NCBI RefSeq assembly: GCF_003966975.1
Contig: NZ_AP018437.1
Coordinates: 744,001 to 808,000, forward strand
Reading direction: 5' to 3'
DNA length: 64,000 nt
From: Pelolinea submarina
GTDB lineage: Bacteria > Chloroflexota > Anaerolineae > Anaerolineales > Anaerolineaceae
The translations under genes were made by a program, and so were the position numbers. Numbering within the stretch: the first letter of the stretch is position 1; every line of letters begins with the position of its first letter. This document shows positions 26,991 to 35,690 of this stretch, piece by piece. Under the pieces are notes generated by a model. The model searched no databases. It had not been told where the DNA came from and was given only the letters and a program-made list of their open reading frames with translations.

Positions 26991-29900
26991 TTATTCGGCC
27001 GGTTTCTCGTATTCCTGAGCGGCCATCTGGCTGTATTTCAACCAGCGATCCTGCGCGTCCTGCTGCGCCAGTTTCAGCAGCATTTCAGCACGTTCTTCAT
27101 TGGTTTGGGTCAACATGCGGTAGCGGGTTTCGTTATAAGCGAAGTCCTTGACCGGGATGCTGGGCTCTTTGTAGTCCAACTGCAGCGGGTTCTTACCTTC
27201 CTTCATCAGGTCGGGATTGTAGCGGTACAACGGCCAAACGCCGGATTTTACCGCCAGGTTTTGCTGGTTGAGGCCCAGTTTCATAATGATACCGTGGTTG
27301 ATGCAGTGGCTGTAAGCGATAATCAATGACGGGCCGTCGTACGCATCCGCTTCGCGGAAAGCGCGTAAGGTCTGCATGTCGCTGGCGCCCATGGCAACCT
27401 GCGCGGTATAAATGTATCCGTAGGTCATGGCAATCATGCCCAGGTCCTTGCGCGGCAATCCTTTGCCGTCGGCAGCGAATTTGGCTACTGCACCACGCGG
27501 GGTAGCTTTGGAGGATTGACCGCCGGTGTTGGAATACACACCGGTATCGAGCACCAGGATGTTGACGTTGCGGCCGGTGGCCAGAACGTGGTCCAAACCA
27601 CCGTAACCAATGTCATAGGCCCAACCATCACCGCCGACGATCCAGACGGATTTGCGAACCAGTTTATCGGCCAGGCTGAGCATCTGGCGGGAAGTCAGGT
27701 CTTTCTTGCCGCTCAGTTTCTTCTTGAGGACATCGATGCGTTCGCGCTGGGCTTTGATGCCTGCTTCGGTGGTTTGATCGGCTTTCAGAATTTCATCGAC
27801 CAATGTTTCGCCGACGTCGCCGGCAACTTTCTTGAGCAGTTCCTGAGCGAACTCGTGTTGCTTATCCATGGTCAGGCGCATGCCCAGACCAAATTCCGCG
27901 TTGTCTTCGAACAGAGAGTTCGACCAGGCGGGACCGCGGCCGTCACCGTTGAAGGTGTAGGGCGTGGTGGGCAGGTTGCCGCCGTAAATGGAAGAGCAGC
28001 CGGTTGCGTTGGCAATGACCGTGCGATCGCCAAACAACTGGGTAAGCAGTTTAACGTAGGGGGTCTCACCGCAGCCCGCGCAAGCGCCGGAGAACTCGAA
28101 CAGCGGGCGCAGCAGCTGGCTATTCTTGACCGTGTTGGATTCAAAAGCGGTGCGGTCTGGATCAGGCAGGTTGAAGAAGAATTCCCAGTTCTTGCTTTCG
28201 CTTTCGCGCAGCGGAGGCTGGGGAGCCATGTTGATGGCTTTGCGGCTGGGATCGGCCTTGTCTTTGGCAGGGCAGTTTTCCACGCACAAGCCGCAGCCGG
28301 TGCAATCTTCCGGTGATACCTGGACGGTGAATTTCGTTCCGGGGAACTCTTTGAACTTGGCATCCACGGACTTGAAGGTTTCGGGAGCGTCTTTCAGCAG
28401 CGCGGCATCGTACACTTTGGTGCGGATGACAGCGTGCGGGCAGACGAATGCGCATTTACCGCATTGGATGCAGACGTCCGGATTCCAGACGGGAATTTCC
28501 ATGGCAATATTGCGTTTTTCCCACTGGGTGGTGCCGGAAGGATAGGTACCATCGATGGGCAATTTGCTGACAGGCAGGTCGTCGCCGTCCTTGGAGATCA
28601 TGGCGCCGAGTACTTCCTTGACAAATTCGGGCGCGCCGGCGGGAACTGCCGGGCGGCGGGTGGCTTTGCTGGTGACCGATTCGGGTACTTTTACCTCGAA
28701 CAGGTTCTCGAGCGAGGAATCTACAGCCGCGTAGTTCTGGTTGATAACGGCTTCACCGCGTTTGCTGTAGGTCTTCTTGATGTATTTCTTGATCTCGGCA
28801 ATGGCCTCGTCCTTGGGCAGGACGTTGCTGATGGCGAAGAAGCAGGTCTGCATGATGGTGTTGATGCGGGTGCCCATACCGGTCTTTCCAGCCACTTCGT
28901 ATGCGTCGATGATATAAAACTTCAGTTTTTTGTCGATGATGGCGGATTGGACTTCCACGGGCAGGTGATTCCAAACCTCATCCTTGCCATAGATACTGTT
29001 GAGCAGGAAAACGCCGCCGGGTTTGACATATTTGAGCATGTCATACTGTTCCAGGAAGGGGAACTGATGGCAGGCTACAAAGTTGGTGTCATTCTTACCG
29101 ATCAGGAAAGGCTTGTGGATCGGATTGGGGCCGAAACGCAGGTGAGATTCGGTCATGGCGCCGGATTTCTTCGAGTCGTACACGAAGTAACCCTGGGCGT
29201 AGTTGTCGGTTTCTTCACCGATGATTTTGGTGGAGTTTTTGTTGGCGCCAACGGTGCCGTCGGAACCCAGGCCGAAGAACACGCAGCGGATGGTGTCGTC
29301 GGTTTCAATGGAGAAATCGGCGTCATAGGGCAGGCTGGTGTGGGAGAGATCATCATCGATACCGATGGTGAAGGAGTTCTTGGGCTGGTCTTTCTTCAGT
29401 TCATCGAAAATACCCTTGACCATGGCGGGAGTGAATTCTTTGGAGGAAAGTCCGAAGCGTCCACCGACCACAACGGGTTGGCTGCTGAAGGGCGAGGTGC
29501 CTTTATTGGTTGCATCCAAAATCGCAGAGGCAACGTCTTTGTAGAGTGGTTCGCCGTCCGAACCGGGTTCCTTGGTGCGGTCAAGCACGGCAATGGATTT
29601 GACGGTTTTGGGCAGCGCCTTGAACATATACTCGGGCGCGAAGGGGCGGTATAAACGCACGGAGAGCACGCCGACTTTCTCACCTTTTTTGACCAGGTAA
29701 TTGGCGGTTTCTTCAGCGGTTTCGGCACCGGAGGCCATCACAATGATGACGCGTTCCGCGTCGGGCGCGCCGGCGTAATCGAACAGGTTGTACTGCCGGC
29801 CGGTCAGTTTGCCGAATTTATCCATGGCCTTTTGGGTGATAGCGGCGCATTTTTCGTAGAACGGATTGACTGTTTCACGTGCCTGGAAATAAACATCCGG

Positions 29901-30563
29901 GTTCTGCGCGGTGCCGCGAATGGAAGGTGCATCGGGGGTGAGGCCGCGTTCGCGGTGGGCCATTACCCACTCATCGTCGATCATTTCACGCATCACGTCT
30001 TCGTCGATCAATTCAATGCCGCCGACCTCGTGGGAGGTGCGGAAGCCGTCGAAGAAGTGCACAAAAGGCACACGCGATTCGAGGCTGGCAGCCGTGGAGA
30101 TCAGGGCCATATCGTGCGCTTCCTGCGGTGAGCGGGAAGCCAGCATGGCAAAGCCGGTGGCGCGTGCGGCGGCTATGTCTGCGTGGTCGCCAAAAATGGA
30201 CAATGCCTGTGCAGCCAGCGAACGGGCTGAGACATGGAAGACCGCGGCAGTCAATTCACCGGCGATCTTGTACATATTGGGGATCATCAGCAGCAAACCT
30301 TGTGAGGCTGTGAAGGTGGTGGTGAGGGAACCGGTGGTCAGTGCGCCGTGCACTGCGCCGGCCGCGCCGCCCTCAGCCTGCATTTCCATGACCATGGGAA
30401 CGGTGCCCCAAATATTGGAAATACCCTTGGCTGACCAGGCGTCGGCATGTTCTCCCATGGGTGAAGAGGGGGTGATGGGATAGATTGCGATAACCTCGTT
30501 CAAGCGGTATGCGGTGTAGGCAACAGCTTCGTTGCCGTCCATCATTACCTGTTGACGTTTCAT
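26991..30563 (-). CDS. nifJ: Pyruvate:ferredoxin (flavodoxin) oxidoreductase, single-chain
   Basis: A 1190-residue homodimer-type enzyme that oxidises pyruvate with CoA to acetyl-CoA and CO2 and reduces ferredoxin. The domain order is complete. The N-terminal pyrimidine-binding domain begins MDGNEAVAYTAYRLNEVIAIYPITPSS. A gamma-like domain contains GLGSDGTVGANKNS. Two [4Fe-4S] motifs follow (CIQCGKCAFVCPHA and CTGCGLCVENCP, about residues 690-760). The C-terminal TPP domain has CAGCGETPY, GCSSIYGGNLPTTPY and GGDGWAYDIGYGGLDH. The ligands for the third cluster are therefore present. The length matches NifJ/PFOR of anaerobes. AAGGAGAT precedes the ATG. It shows a fermentative, strictly or facultatively anaerobic metabolism. 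Confidence 0.97.
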   Translation of the reverse strand: MKRQQVMMDGNEAVAYTAYRLNEVIAIYPITPSSPMGEHADAWSAKGISNIWGTVPMVMEMQAEGGAAGAVHGALTTGSLTTTFTASQGLLLMIPNMYKIAGELTAAVFHVSARSLAAQALSIFGDHADIAAARATGFAMLASRSPQEAHDMALISTAASLESRVPFVHFFDGFRTSHEVGGIELIDEDVMREMIDDEWVMAHRERGLTPDAPSIRGTAQNPDVYFQARETVNPFYEKCAAITQKAMDKFGKLTGRQYNLFDYAGAPDAERVIIVMASGAETAEETANYLVKKGEKVGVLSVRLYRPFAPEYMFKALPKTVKSIAVLDRTKEPGSDGEPLYKDVASAILDATNKGTSPFSSQPVVVGGRFGLSSKEFTPAMVKGIFDELKKDQPKNSFTIGIDDDLSHTSLPYDADFSIETDDTIRCVFFGLGSDGTVGANKNSTKIIGEETDNYAQGYFVYDSKKSGAMTESHLRFGPNPIHKPFLIGKNDTNFVACHQFPFLEQYDMLKYVKPGGVFLLNSIYGKDEVWNHLPVEVQSAIIDKKLKFYIIDAYEVAGKTGMGTRINTIMQTCFFAISNVLPKDEAIAEIKKYIKKTYSKRGEAVINQNYAAVDSSLENLFEVKVPESVTSKATRRPAVPAGAPEFVKEVLGAMISKDGDDLPVSKLPIDGTYPSGTTQWEKRNIAMEIPVWNPDVCIQCGKCAFVCPHAVIRTKVYDAALLKDAPETFKSVDAKFKEFPGTKFTVQVSPEDCTGCGLCVENCPAKDKADPSRKAINMAPQPPLRESESKNWEFFFNLPDPDRTAFESNTVKNSQLLRPLFEFSGACAGCGETPYVKLLTQLFGDRTVIANATGCSSIYGGNLPTTPYTFNGDGRGPAWSNSLFEDNAEFGLGMRLTMDKQHEFAQELLKKVAGDVGETLVDEILKADQTTEAGIKAQRERIDVLKKKLSGKKDLTSRQMLSLADKLVRKSVWIVGGDGWAYDIGYGGLDHVLATGRNVNILVLDTGVYSNTGGQSSKATPRGAVAKFAADGKGLPRKDLGMIAMTYGYIYTAQVAMGASDMQTLRAFREADAYDGPSLIIAYSHCINHGIIMKLGLNQQNLAVKSGVWPLYRYNPDLMKEGKNPLQLDYKEPSIPVKDFAYNETRYRMLTQTNEERAEMLLKLAQQDAQDRWLKYSQMAAQEYEKPAE

Positions 30564-30695
30564 GAATTATCTCCTTGAAATAAGTGATTTGGTGTTATGG
30601 TTCAACGCCTTGGCAGGCGAAACAAAGCGGTTTGTGATAAAACCACTTAATAATACCACTTTTTGATATCTGGACAAAAATAGTCTGATTGAGGG

Positions 30696-31226
30696 TTAAC
30701 TGGACAATTTCCCGGCTGCCAGATAGAGCGCGGCCAGGCTTTTCCCATCCTGCAGGCGGGCTTGCTGGGCCAACAGCAGGGCTTCGTTGGCCGGATATCT
30801 TTCCACGTTGAGGAACTCGTCCTCGTCCATTTCCAGCGGGGCGGGGTAGAGCTCGGTGGCCAGGAAGATATGATTCAGCTCGGAGGAATAGCCCGGCGCC
30901 AGGTAAATGGAGCCTAAATGGGTCATTTGGCCGGCGGCCATGCCGGTTTCCTCGCGCACCTCGCGCAAAGCACAATCCAGGGGCGTTTCCCCATCATCGA
31001 TTGTTCCGGCGGGCAATTCCAGCAGGATGCGTTCGCAACCCATACGAAACTGAGTGACAAACCAGATGTTGCCGTCGCTGTCCAGGGGGATAATCGTGAC
31101 AGAATCGCTGTGCCGAACCAGGTTGTAGTCCCGTTCGCGGTCATCCGGCAGCTTGACGTGCAAATTCTCTACACTGAAGGCGTAAGCGTTGTAAACAGTG
31201 GTTTTGGAAAGGATTTGATGGGCCAT
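30696..31226 (-). CDS. Nudix hydrolase, probably ADP-ribose/NDP-sugar pyrophosphatase
   Basis: A 176-residue protein with a perfect Nudix box: G-TIDDG-E-x7-REVREETGM (about residues 79-101), which binds the Mg2+ used to split nucleoside diphosphate-X compounds. The framing sequence (VRHSDSVTIIPLDSDGNIWFVTQFR before, APGYSSELNHIFLATEL after) is that of the ADP-ribose pyrophosphatase NudF/YqkG group. An ADP-ribosylglycohydrolase is encoded elsewhere in the window. The gene has its own GAGGTGA site and lies alone between the PFOR gene and a lipoprotein gene. The true substrate cannot be read from sequence. Confidence 0.9.
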   Translation of the reverse strand: MAHQILSKTTVYNAYAFSVENLHVKLPDDRERDYNLVRHSDSVTIIPLDSDGNIWFVTQFRMGCERILLELPAGTIDDGETPLDCALREVREETGMAAGQMTHLGSIYLAPGYSSELNHIFLATELYPAPLEMDEDEFLNVERYPANEALLLAQQARLQDGKSLAALYLAAGKLSS

Positions 31227-31263
31227 AGAGTCACCTCGCAGGAGCTAGTTTATCATGGATAAC

Positions 31264-31296
31264 AAAAATCCCCGCTTTCAAAGCGGGGATTTGCTT
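31264..31296 (-). terminator. Intrinsic terminator of the lipoprotein gene
   Basis: ATCCCCGCTTT (31268-31278) pairs with AAAGCGGGGAT (31280-31290). On the minus strand the stem is followed by TTTTTGTT. It lies between the end of the minus-strand lipoprotein gene and the Nudix gene start. Confidence 0.9.
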
Positions 31297-31313
31297 TTTC
31301 TTATAAAGAACTT

Positions 31314-31970
31314 TTACTCGTTGGTGAAGTAATCTGACCCGTAGTAATCAGCCATATCGGTTTCGAGCAGAACAACCACCAGGTTGCTTCCGCGCAGGCT
31401 GTCCGGGATGTTCAGTGTAACTTCAAAACCCTGGGCAGAGCCTTGCGGGCTGTAATGGGCGGTACCGACCACGATGTACTTGGTGTAGTCATATTCGCCT
31501 TCCGGGCCCATCTTGAAGGTCAAATCCATATCATCCAACAGCCAGGGATAAGTGGCCTGCAATACAACAGACTGGTCTTTCTTGTAGCTCTGAACGCAGA
31601 CGTAGTATCCGGGGGCGCATTTGGTGGTGTTGTAATTCAGAGGAACCACGGGCGGTGGGCCGTCGGTGGAGGTGGGCAAAGGCTTTGCGGTGGGTTCTGC
31701 CTTGGGAGCGGGCGTCTCATCCGTGGCAGGTTTTTCGTCGCCGTTATCTTCTGCGGCTGCCGCGGTGCCGTCCACCGGCATAGCCATGGCGGTTTGCGTG
31801 CCGGCGATGATATCCTTCATGAGTTGCGATTGCGTTGATACCGGGTTGGGTAATGTGGATTCCGCTTTGGCAACGTCCGAAGGGCTGCCGCTGGCGGAGC
31901 GCGTGCAAGCAGTCGCCAACAGGCTGAGAACTGCCAAAGCAATCACACTAACCAGGATTTTCTTCTTCAT
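31314..31970 (-). CDS. Secreted lipoprotein of unknown function
   Basis: A 218-residue protein. A basic N terminus (MKKK), a hydrophobic stretch and a lipobox LLATAC (Cys at about residue 22) predict lipid anchoring outside the membrane. A low-complexity linker follows, rich in Ala, Pro and Thr (PATDETPAPKAEPTAKPLPTS, about 80-100). A compact C-terminal part (about 105-218) has two Cys (CAPGYYVCVQSYK) that could form a disulfide. The C-terminal half looks beta-rich but matches no family I can name. It has a strong GGAGGAG site and a TATAAT box about 40 bases upstream of the start. It is transcribed alone between terminators. Confidence 0.8.
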   Translation of the reverse strand: MKKKILVSVIALAVLSLLATACTRSASGSPSDVAKAESTLPNPVSTQSQLMKDIIAGTQTAMAMPVDGTAAAAEDNGDEKPATDETPAPKAEPTAKPLPTSTDGPPPVVPLNYNTTKCAPGYYVCVQSYKKDQSVVLQATYPWLLDDMDLTFKMGPEGEYDYTKYIVVGTAHYSPQGSAQGFEVTLNIPDSLRGSNLVVVLLETDMADYYGSDYFTNE

Positions 31971-32126
31971 AGATTTTCTCCTCCAGAATTATCGTCGTAT
32001 GAATTTTTATTATAAAAATTACACTTATTATCTTAGCACGGAGCCCTATGCCAGTCAATAGAATTGGCTGGGTGCCGTATTAAGCCCGGGACATGGTTCC
32101 CTGGTTAATTTTATCCGTTATTTGCT

Positions 32127-33140
32127 TTACTGTACACTTTCAGGAAGCTGAAATACGAAAGGACTCTCACTGGGCAGCAGCATGGTGTCAATGGTGGGCG
32201 CCAGTTTGGTGATGTATTGGTAGGTAAGCAGGTCCGGATTATTGGCAATAGCGTCTTTTATTAACTTCAACGCGTCTGCCTCGGCCTGAGCTTCCACCAT
32301 ACGGGCTTTGGCGCGTCCTTCCGCGGCAATCACGGCCGCTTCCGCGTCACCCTTGGCCGTTTCAATTACCTGCTGCGCTTCCTGCTTTTTCTGCTCGACT
32401 ACAAAAGCGGCTTGTTTGGCCTGTTGTTCAGCCACCTGTTTTTGTTCTACCGAGGCGGCGTATTCGGGTGAGAAGGTGATGTTGCGCAGAACGAAATCCA
32501 CCAGGGTGAGGCCGTTCTCTTCGAATTTGCTCCTGAGTTGGTCGTTTACGTACTCCACCAGCTCAAAACGCTTGTCCGTGACCACGTCCTCCACGCCGAA
32601 TTGGGATACCGCATCGCGGATAATGCCGCGCGATTGAGCGCGTACCAATTCATCGGAGTAACGGTTTTGCCAGAGGATATGCAAATCCACTACTTTTTCG
32701 GGGTTGATTTGGTAGATGACGGAAGCGTCCACGAAGATCTCCTGGCCGTCGGCTGTGCGGGCGGTTATGGAATCATCGCCCTGGATTTGGCCTTCAAAGG
32801 TGGCAATCGACATCGTATACGTTTGGCGCGAGATAGGGTAATACACCACCCGTTCCACAAAAGGCATAATCCAACGCAGTCCAGGCTGCAGGGCCTGTTC
32901 GCGGTAGCCTTTGGGGGAGATAGCTGAAATAACTACCCCGCGCTCCTGCGGTTCCACAAAGACCAGGCCGGCACTTAACGTGGTGACCAGAAGGGCAACC
33001 AGGATCAGCCCGATAAAAATGGAACGGGAATTATTTATCTTATGGCCGCGGGCAGCTTGCACGCTGGCAAATGCGATAAAACCCAATGCCGCGAGCCAAA
33101 AGATGACAGATAAACCAGAAATAATGTCGGTAATTCTCAT
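32127..33140 (-). CDS. SPFH/prohibitin-family membrane protein
   Basis: A 337-residue protein. Two N-terminal hydrophobic segments (about 5-28 and 42-63) are followed by an SPFH (band 7) domain (about 64-240) with the prohibitin-type GVVISAISPKGYREQALQPGLRWIMPFVERVVYYPIS. A long Ala/Glu/Gln/Lys-rich coiled coil (about 230-300, EQQAKQAAFVVEQKKQEAQQ) ends near NNPDLLTYQYITKLAPTIDTMLLP, the conserved tail of prohibitin-like and HflK-like proteins. Such proteins assemble into membrane-bound rings that organise membrane microdomains or protease complexes. No partner protease gene lies beside it. A TATATAA box and GGAGG stand upstream. Confidence 0.9.
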   Translation of the reverse strand: MRITDIISGLSVIFWLAALGFIAFASVQAARGHKINNSRSIFIGLILVALLVTTLSAGLVFVEPQERGVVISAISPKGYREQALQPGLRWIMPFVERVVYYPISRQTYTMSIATFEGQIQGDDSITARTADGQEIFVDASVIYQINPEKVVDLHILWQNRYSDELVRAQSRGIIRDAVSQFGVEDVVTDKRFELVEYVNDQLRSKFEENGLTLVDFVLRNITFSPEYAASVEQKQVAEQQAKQAAFVVEQKKQEAQQVIETAKGDAEAAVIAAEGRAKARMVEAQAEADALKLIKDAIANNPDLLTYQYITKLAPTIDTMLLPSESPFVFQLPESVQ

Positions 33141-33257
33141 TCTTTCCTCCAGTTTTCTATTTCTACCTTATTTATATATGATAAAGATGAGATAAATAAA
33201 CTCTCATCTCATATACGTAAGAAAAGGGAAATTTGTTGTATTAAAGGAAGGAAAGAC

Positions 33258-33695
33258 TCAGGCTTCCAGCAGGATGGTGACGGGGCCGCTGTTATGGATT
33301 TCCACAAGCATGTGCGCGGCGAATTGGCCGGACTGGGTGGGCACGCCTTCTTTTTCGAGGGATGCAATGAAATAATCCACCAACGGGCTGGCTACATCGG
33401 GCGGGGCGGCTTTGAAGAAAGAAGGGCGGTTGCCTTTGTGCGTGTCGGCCATCAGGGTGAATTGGGAGACCACAATCGCGCTGCCGCTGATGTCGCGCAC
33501 GGACAGGTTCATTTTCTCTTCGGAATCGCTGAAGATGCGCAGCGCTGCGATTTTCTTGCAGAGCTGATCAGCTTTCTCGCGGGTATCTTCGTTTTCAATC
33601 CCCAATAAAATCACCAGACCGTCACCGATGGAGGCGATGGTCTGGCTGTCTACAGTTACTTGCGCTTGGGTAACGCGCTGAATGACGGCACGCAT
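33258..33695 (-). CDS. dtd: D-aminoacyl-tRNA deacylase
   Basis: A 145-residue protein of the DTD family, which hydrolyses D-aminoacyl (and glycyl) ester bonds on mischarged tRNA. It shows the invariant start MRAVIQRVTQAQVTV and both catalytic signatures: SQFTL (about residues 78-82) and the cross-subunit NSGPVT (about 134-139). Full family length (E. coli 145). It is the last gene of a minus-strand series SelW-like, trpS, dtd. The spacing to trpS is 16 bases, so they are likely co-transcribed, a sensible grouping of tRNA-charging and proofreading functions. Confidence 0.97.
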   Translation of the reverse strand: MRAVIQRVTQAQVTVDSQTIASIGDGLVILLGIENEDTREKADQLCKKIAALRIFSDSEEKMNLSVRDISGSAIVVSQFTLMADTHKGNRPSFFKAAPPDVASPLVDYFIASLEKEGVPTQSGQFAAHMLVEIHNSGPVTILLEA

Positions 33696-33711
33696 GGATG
33701 AAAATCAGCCT

Positions 33712-34698
33712 TTAGGGCATGCCGATGGCGTCGCGTACTTCCGCCATGGTCTGTGCGGCGATGATGTGCGCGCGCTGGCTGCCGTCTTCTAGAATCGCGA
33801 AGATATCATCGGGGTGCTTGGCCATTTCAGCCCTTCTTTCGCGGAAGGGTTCGAAGTAGGCATTCATGTTCTTGGCCAGCAGCTTCTTGCAATCCACACA
33901 GCCGATGCCCGCCCGGCGGCATTCCGTGTTAACCATTTCAACCTCTTCCGGGCTGGAGAACATCTTGTGCATGGTGAAAACGTTGCAGATATCCGGGTTG
34001 CCCGGGTCGCTGCGCAGTTTGCGGTTGGGATCGGTGACCATCATCATGACGCGCTTGGTGGTTTCTTCCGGGGTGGCTGCAATTTCGATGTGGTTATCCA
34101 GGCTCTTGCTCATCTTGCGCTCGCCGTCGATGCCCAGCACTTTGGGGATTTGGGTGACCTTCATTTCAGGCTCGATCAGCACCTTCTTGCCGTAGCGGTA
34201 ATTGAAGGAACGCGCCATTTCACGGGCGAATTCGATGTGCGGGGCCTGGTCCACACCGACCGGCACGGCATTTGCTTTGTAAAGCAGGATGTCGGCCGAC
34301 ATCAGCACAGGGTAACCCACCAGCCCGTAGTTGATGTTGTGGGGCTGGTCGCGGATTTTTTCCTTGAATGTGGGCAGATCGGTCAGCTTGCCCAGGGGAG
34401 CTACCATGGAAAGGATGGTGTGTAGTTCGGTCAATTCCGGCACGTGCGATTGGATCATGATGATCGATTTCTGCGGGTCCATACCCGCCGCCAGCCAGTC
34501 CAAAGCCATTTCCAGAGTGTTCTGCTTAAGGTCTTTGGTGGTCTCCATGGTGGTTAACGCATGCAGATCCACGATGCCGTAAACGCAATCGTATTCGTCC
34601 TGGAGCGCCACGTAATTCTTGATCGCGCCCAGGTAATTTCCCAAATGCTGGCGGCCAGTGGGCCTGGCGCCGGAAAATACACGTCCTTTTTTTGCCAT
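33712..34698 (-). CDS. trpS: Tryptophanyl-tRNA synthetase
   Basis: A 328-residue class I aminoacyl-tRNA synthetase that charges tRNA-Trp. The HIGH-like motif appears as GARPTGRQHLGN (about residues 10-21). The KMSKS loop reads GERKMSKSLDN (about 192-202). VGVDQAPHIEFAREMARSFN and GYPVLMSADILLYKA are typical TrpRS blocks. A cluster CRRAGIGCVDCKK (about 265) is a frequent extra feature of bacterial TrpRS. Length is normal (E. coli 334). The ATG lies two bases after the stop of the SelW-like gene, so coupled translation is likely. Confidence 0.97.
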   Translation of the reverse strand: MAKKGRVFSGARPTGRQHLGNYLGAIKNYVALQDEYDCVYGIVDLHALTTMETTKDLKQNTLEMALDWLAAGMDPQKSIIMIQSHVPELTELHTILSMVAPLGKLTDLPTFKEKIRDQPHNINYGLVGYPVLMSADILLYKANAVPVGVDQAPHIEFAREMARSFNYRYGKKVLIEPEMKVTQIPKVLGIDGERKMSKSLDNHIEIAATPEETTKRVMMMVTDPNRKLRSDPGNPDICNVFTMHKMFSSPEEVEMVNTECRRAGIGCVDCKKLLAKNMNAYFEPFRERRAEMAKHPDDIFAILEDGSQRAHIIAAQTMAEVRDAIGMP

Positions 34699-34700
34699 GA

Positions 34701-34949
34701 CTATTTCATTATCCTTGTGAATAAAATTTGTTCCACTTCTCCGGGGTGGGGCAGGTGTCCGCTTTTCTTCTTGGAGAAAATCAGTTCTCCGTTATGAAAA
34801 ACCTCAAAACTGCCTATCAGCCGGGTGGGCTCCAGGTCGATGGAGTCGATCTTGGGGCCGTATTGCGCCTGAAGCTCTTCCGAGAGCTGCTTTGCCTGCT
34901 TTTCGAACTGGCAGGGCACACAATATTCGATCTTGATCTTGTTTTCCAT
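34701..34949 (-). CDS. SelW/Rdx-type thioredoxin-fold protein
   Basis: An 82-residue protein with IKIEYCVPCQFEKQAKQLSEEL. The CxxC motif at residues 10-13 stands where selenoprotein W of animals has CxxU. It continues with the conserved SFEVFHNGELIFSKKKSGHLPHPGEVEQIL. Members of the SelT/SelW/SelH (Rdx) family are small redox proteins of ill-defined partner. Here the second position is Cys, so no selenocysteine is needed. It is the first gene ahead of trpS and dtd on the minus strand. AGGTAAT precedes the ATG. Confidence 0.88.
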   Translation of the reverse strand: MENKIKIEYCVPCQFEKQAKQLSEELQAQYGPKIDSIDLEPTRLIGSFEVFHNGELIFSKKKSGHLPHPGEVEQILFTRIMK

Positions 34950-35039
34950 TTTATTACCTGTAGTATGTTCCGTTTATTATATCGTACCCAACCGCAGCAG
35001 GCTTTCTTTAAAGGTTCCTTTTTAGTAAAATGTTCCTGC

Positions 35040-35690
35040 ATGAATAAATCTATCCGTCCCATTCCGCCCGGCAAACGCCTGTTCGATATCTTATTCTCGC
35101 TGCTTGTGCTGGTGCTGTTATCCCCCGTGATATTAATCCTGGCGCTGCTGTTATGGGTTACGCAGGGCTGGCCGGTGTTTTTCACCCAGGTGCGGCCGGG
35201 GTTGGATGGGCGCTTGTTTAAGTTGGTCAAATTCCGCACCATGCGCGCTGCTTTTGACGCCAACGGCAAGCCGCTGCCCGACGAACAGCGCATCACCGGT
35301 TTGGGGCACTTCATGCGGCGCACCAGCTTGGACGAGCTGCCGGAGTTCTTCAACGTGCTGATGGGGGATATGAGCGTGGTCGGGCCGCGCCCGCTGCTGG
35401 TGCAATATTTGGAGCGCTATTCGCCCGAACAAGCGCGCCGGCACGATGTGCTGCCGGGAGTGACCGGTTGGGCGCAGGTCAACGGGCGCAACGCTCTGAC
35501 CTGGGATGAGAAATTCAAGCTGGATGTCTGGTACGTGGATCACTGGTCCTTTGGGTTGGACCTGCGCATTATCCTGATGACCGTTGCCGGGTTGTTTAAA
35601 CCGCAGGGCATCTCACAGCCAGGCCACGCTACCATGCCGGAGTTTATGGGCAATTCTCCTGATTCAGAAAAAAGCAATAATTCGGATTAA
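35040..35690 (+). CDS. Undecaprenyl-phosphate phosphoglycosyl transferase (PglC/EpsL-type sugar transferase)
   Basis: A 216-residue monotopic phosphoglycosyl transferase, the enzyme that starts surface-glycan synthesis by putting a sugar-1-phosphate on undecaprenyl phosphate. There is one N-terminal reentrant hydrophobic segment (about 15-38, LFDILFSLLVLVLLSP). The catalytic core follows: VRPGLDGRLFKLVKFRTM, SLDELPEFFNVLMGDMSVVGPRPLL (with the Asp-Glu catalytic pair) and GVTGWAQVNGRN. The larger WcaJ-type N-terminal domain is absent. The start at 35040 is chosen by homology; a TAAAAT box ends eight bases before it, giving a very short leader. It lies apart from the glycan cluster at 40.3-50.1 kb that it may serve. 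Its end overlaps the end of the next, convergent gene by four bases. Confidence 0.92.
   Translation: MNKSIRPIPPGKRLFDILFSLLVLVLLSPVILILALLLWVTQGWPVFFTQVRPGLDGRLFKLVKFRTMRAAFDANGKPLPDEQRITGLGHFMRRTSLDELPEFFNVLMGDMSVVGPRPLLVQYLERYSPEQARRHDVLPGVTGWAQVNGRNALTWDEKFKLDVWYVDHWSFGLDLRIILMTVAGLFKPQGISQPGHATMPEFMGNSPDSEKSNNSD

Noticed and set aside
27516-29654. Plus-strand open frames of 266 and 406 residues opposite the PFOR gene
   Set aside because: Antisense shadows of a highly conserved, GC-rich coding region; translated sequence resembles no family.
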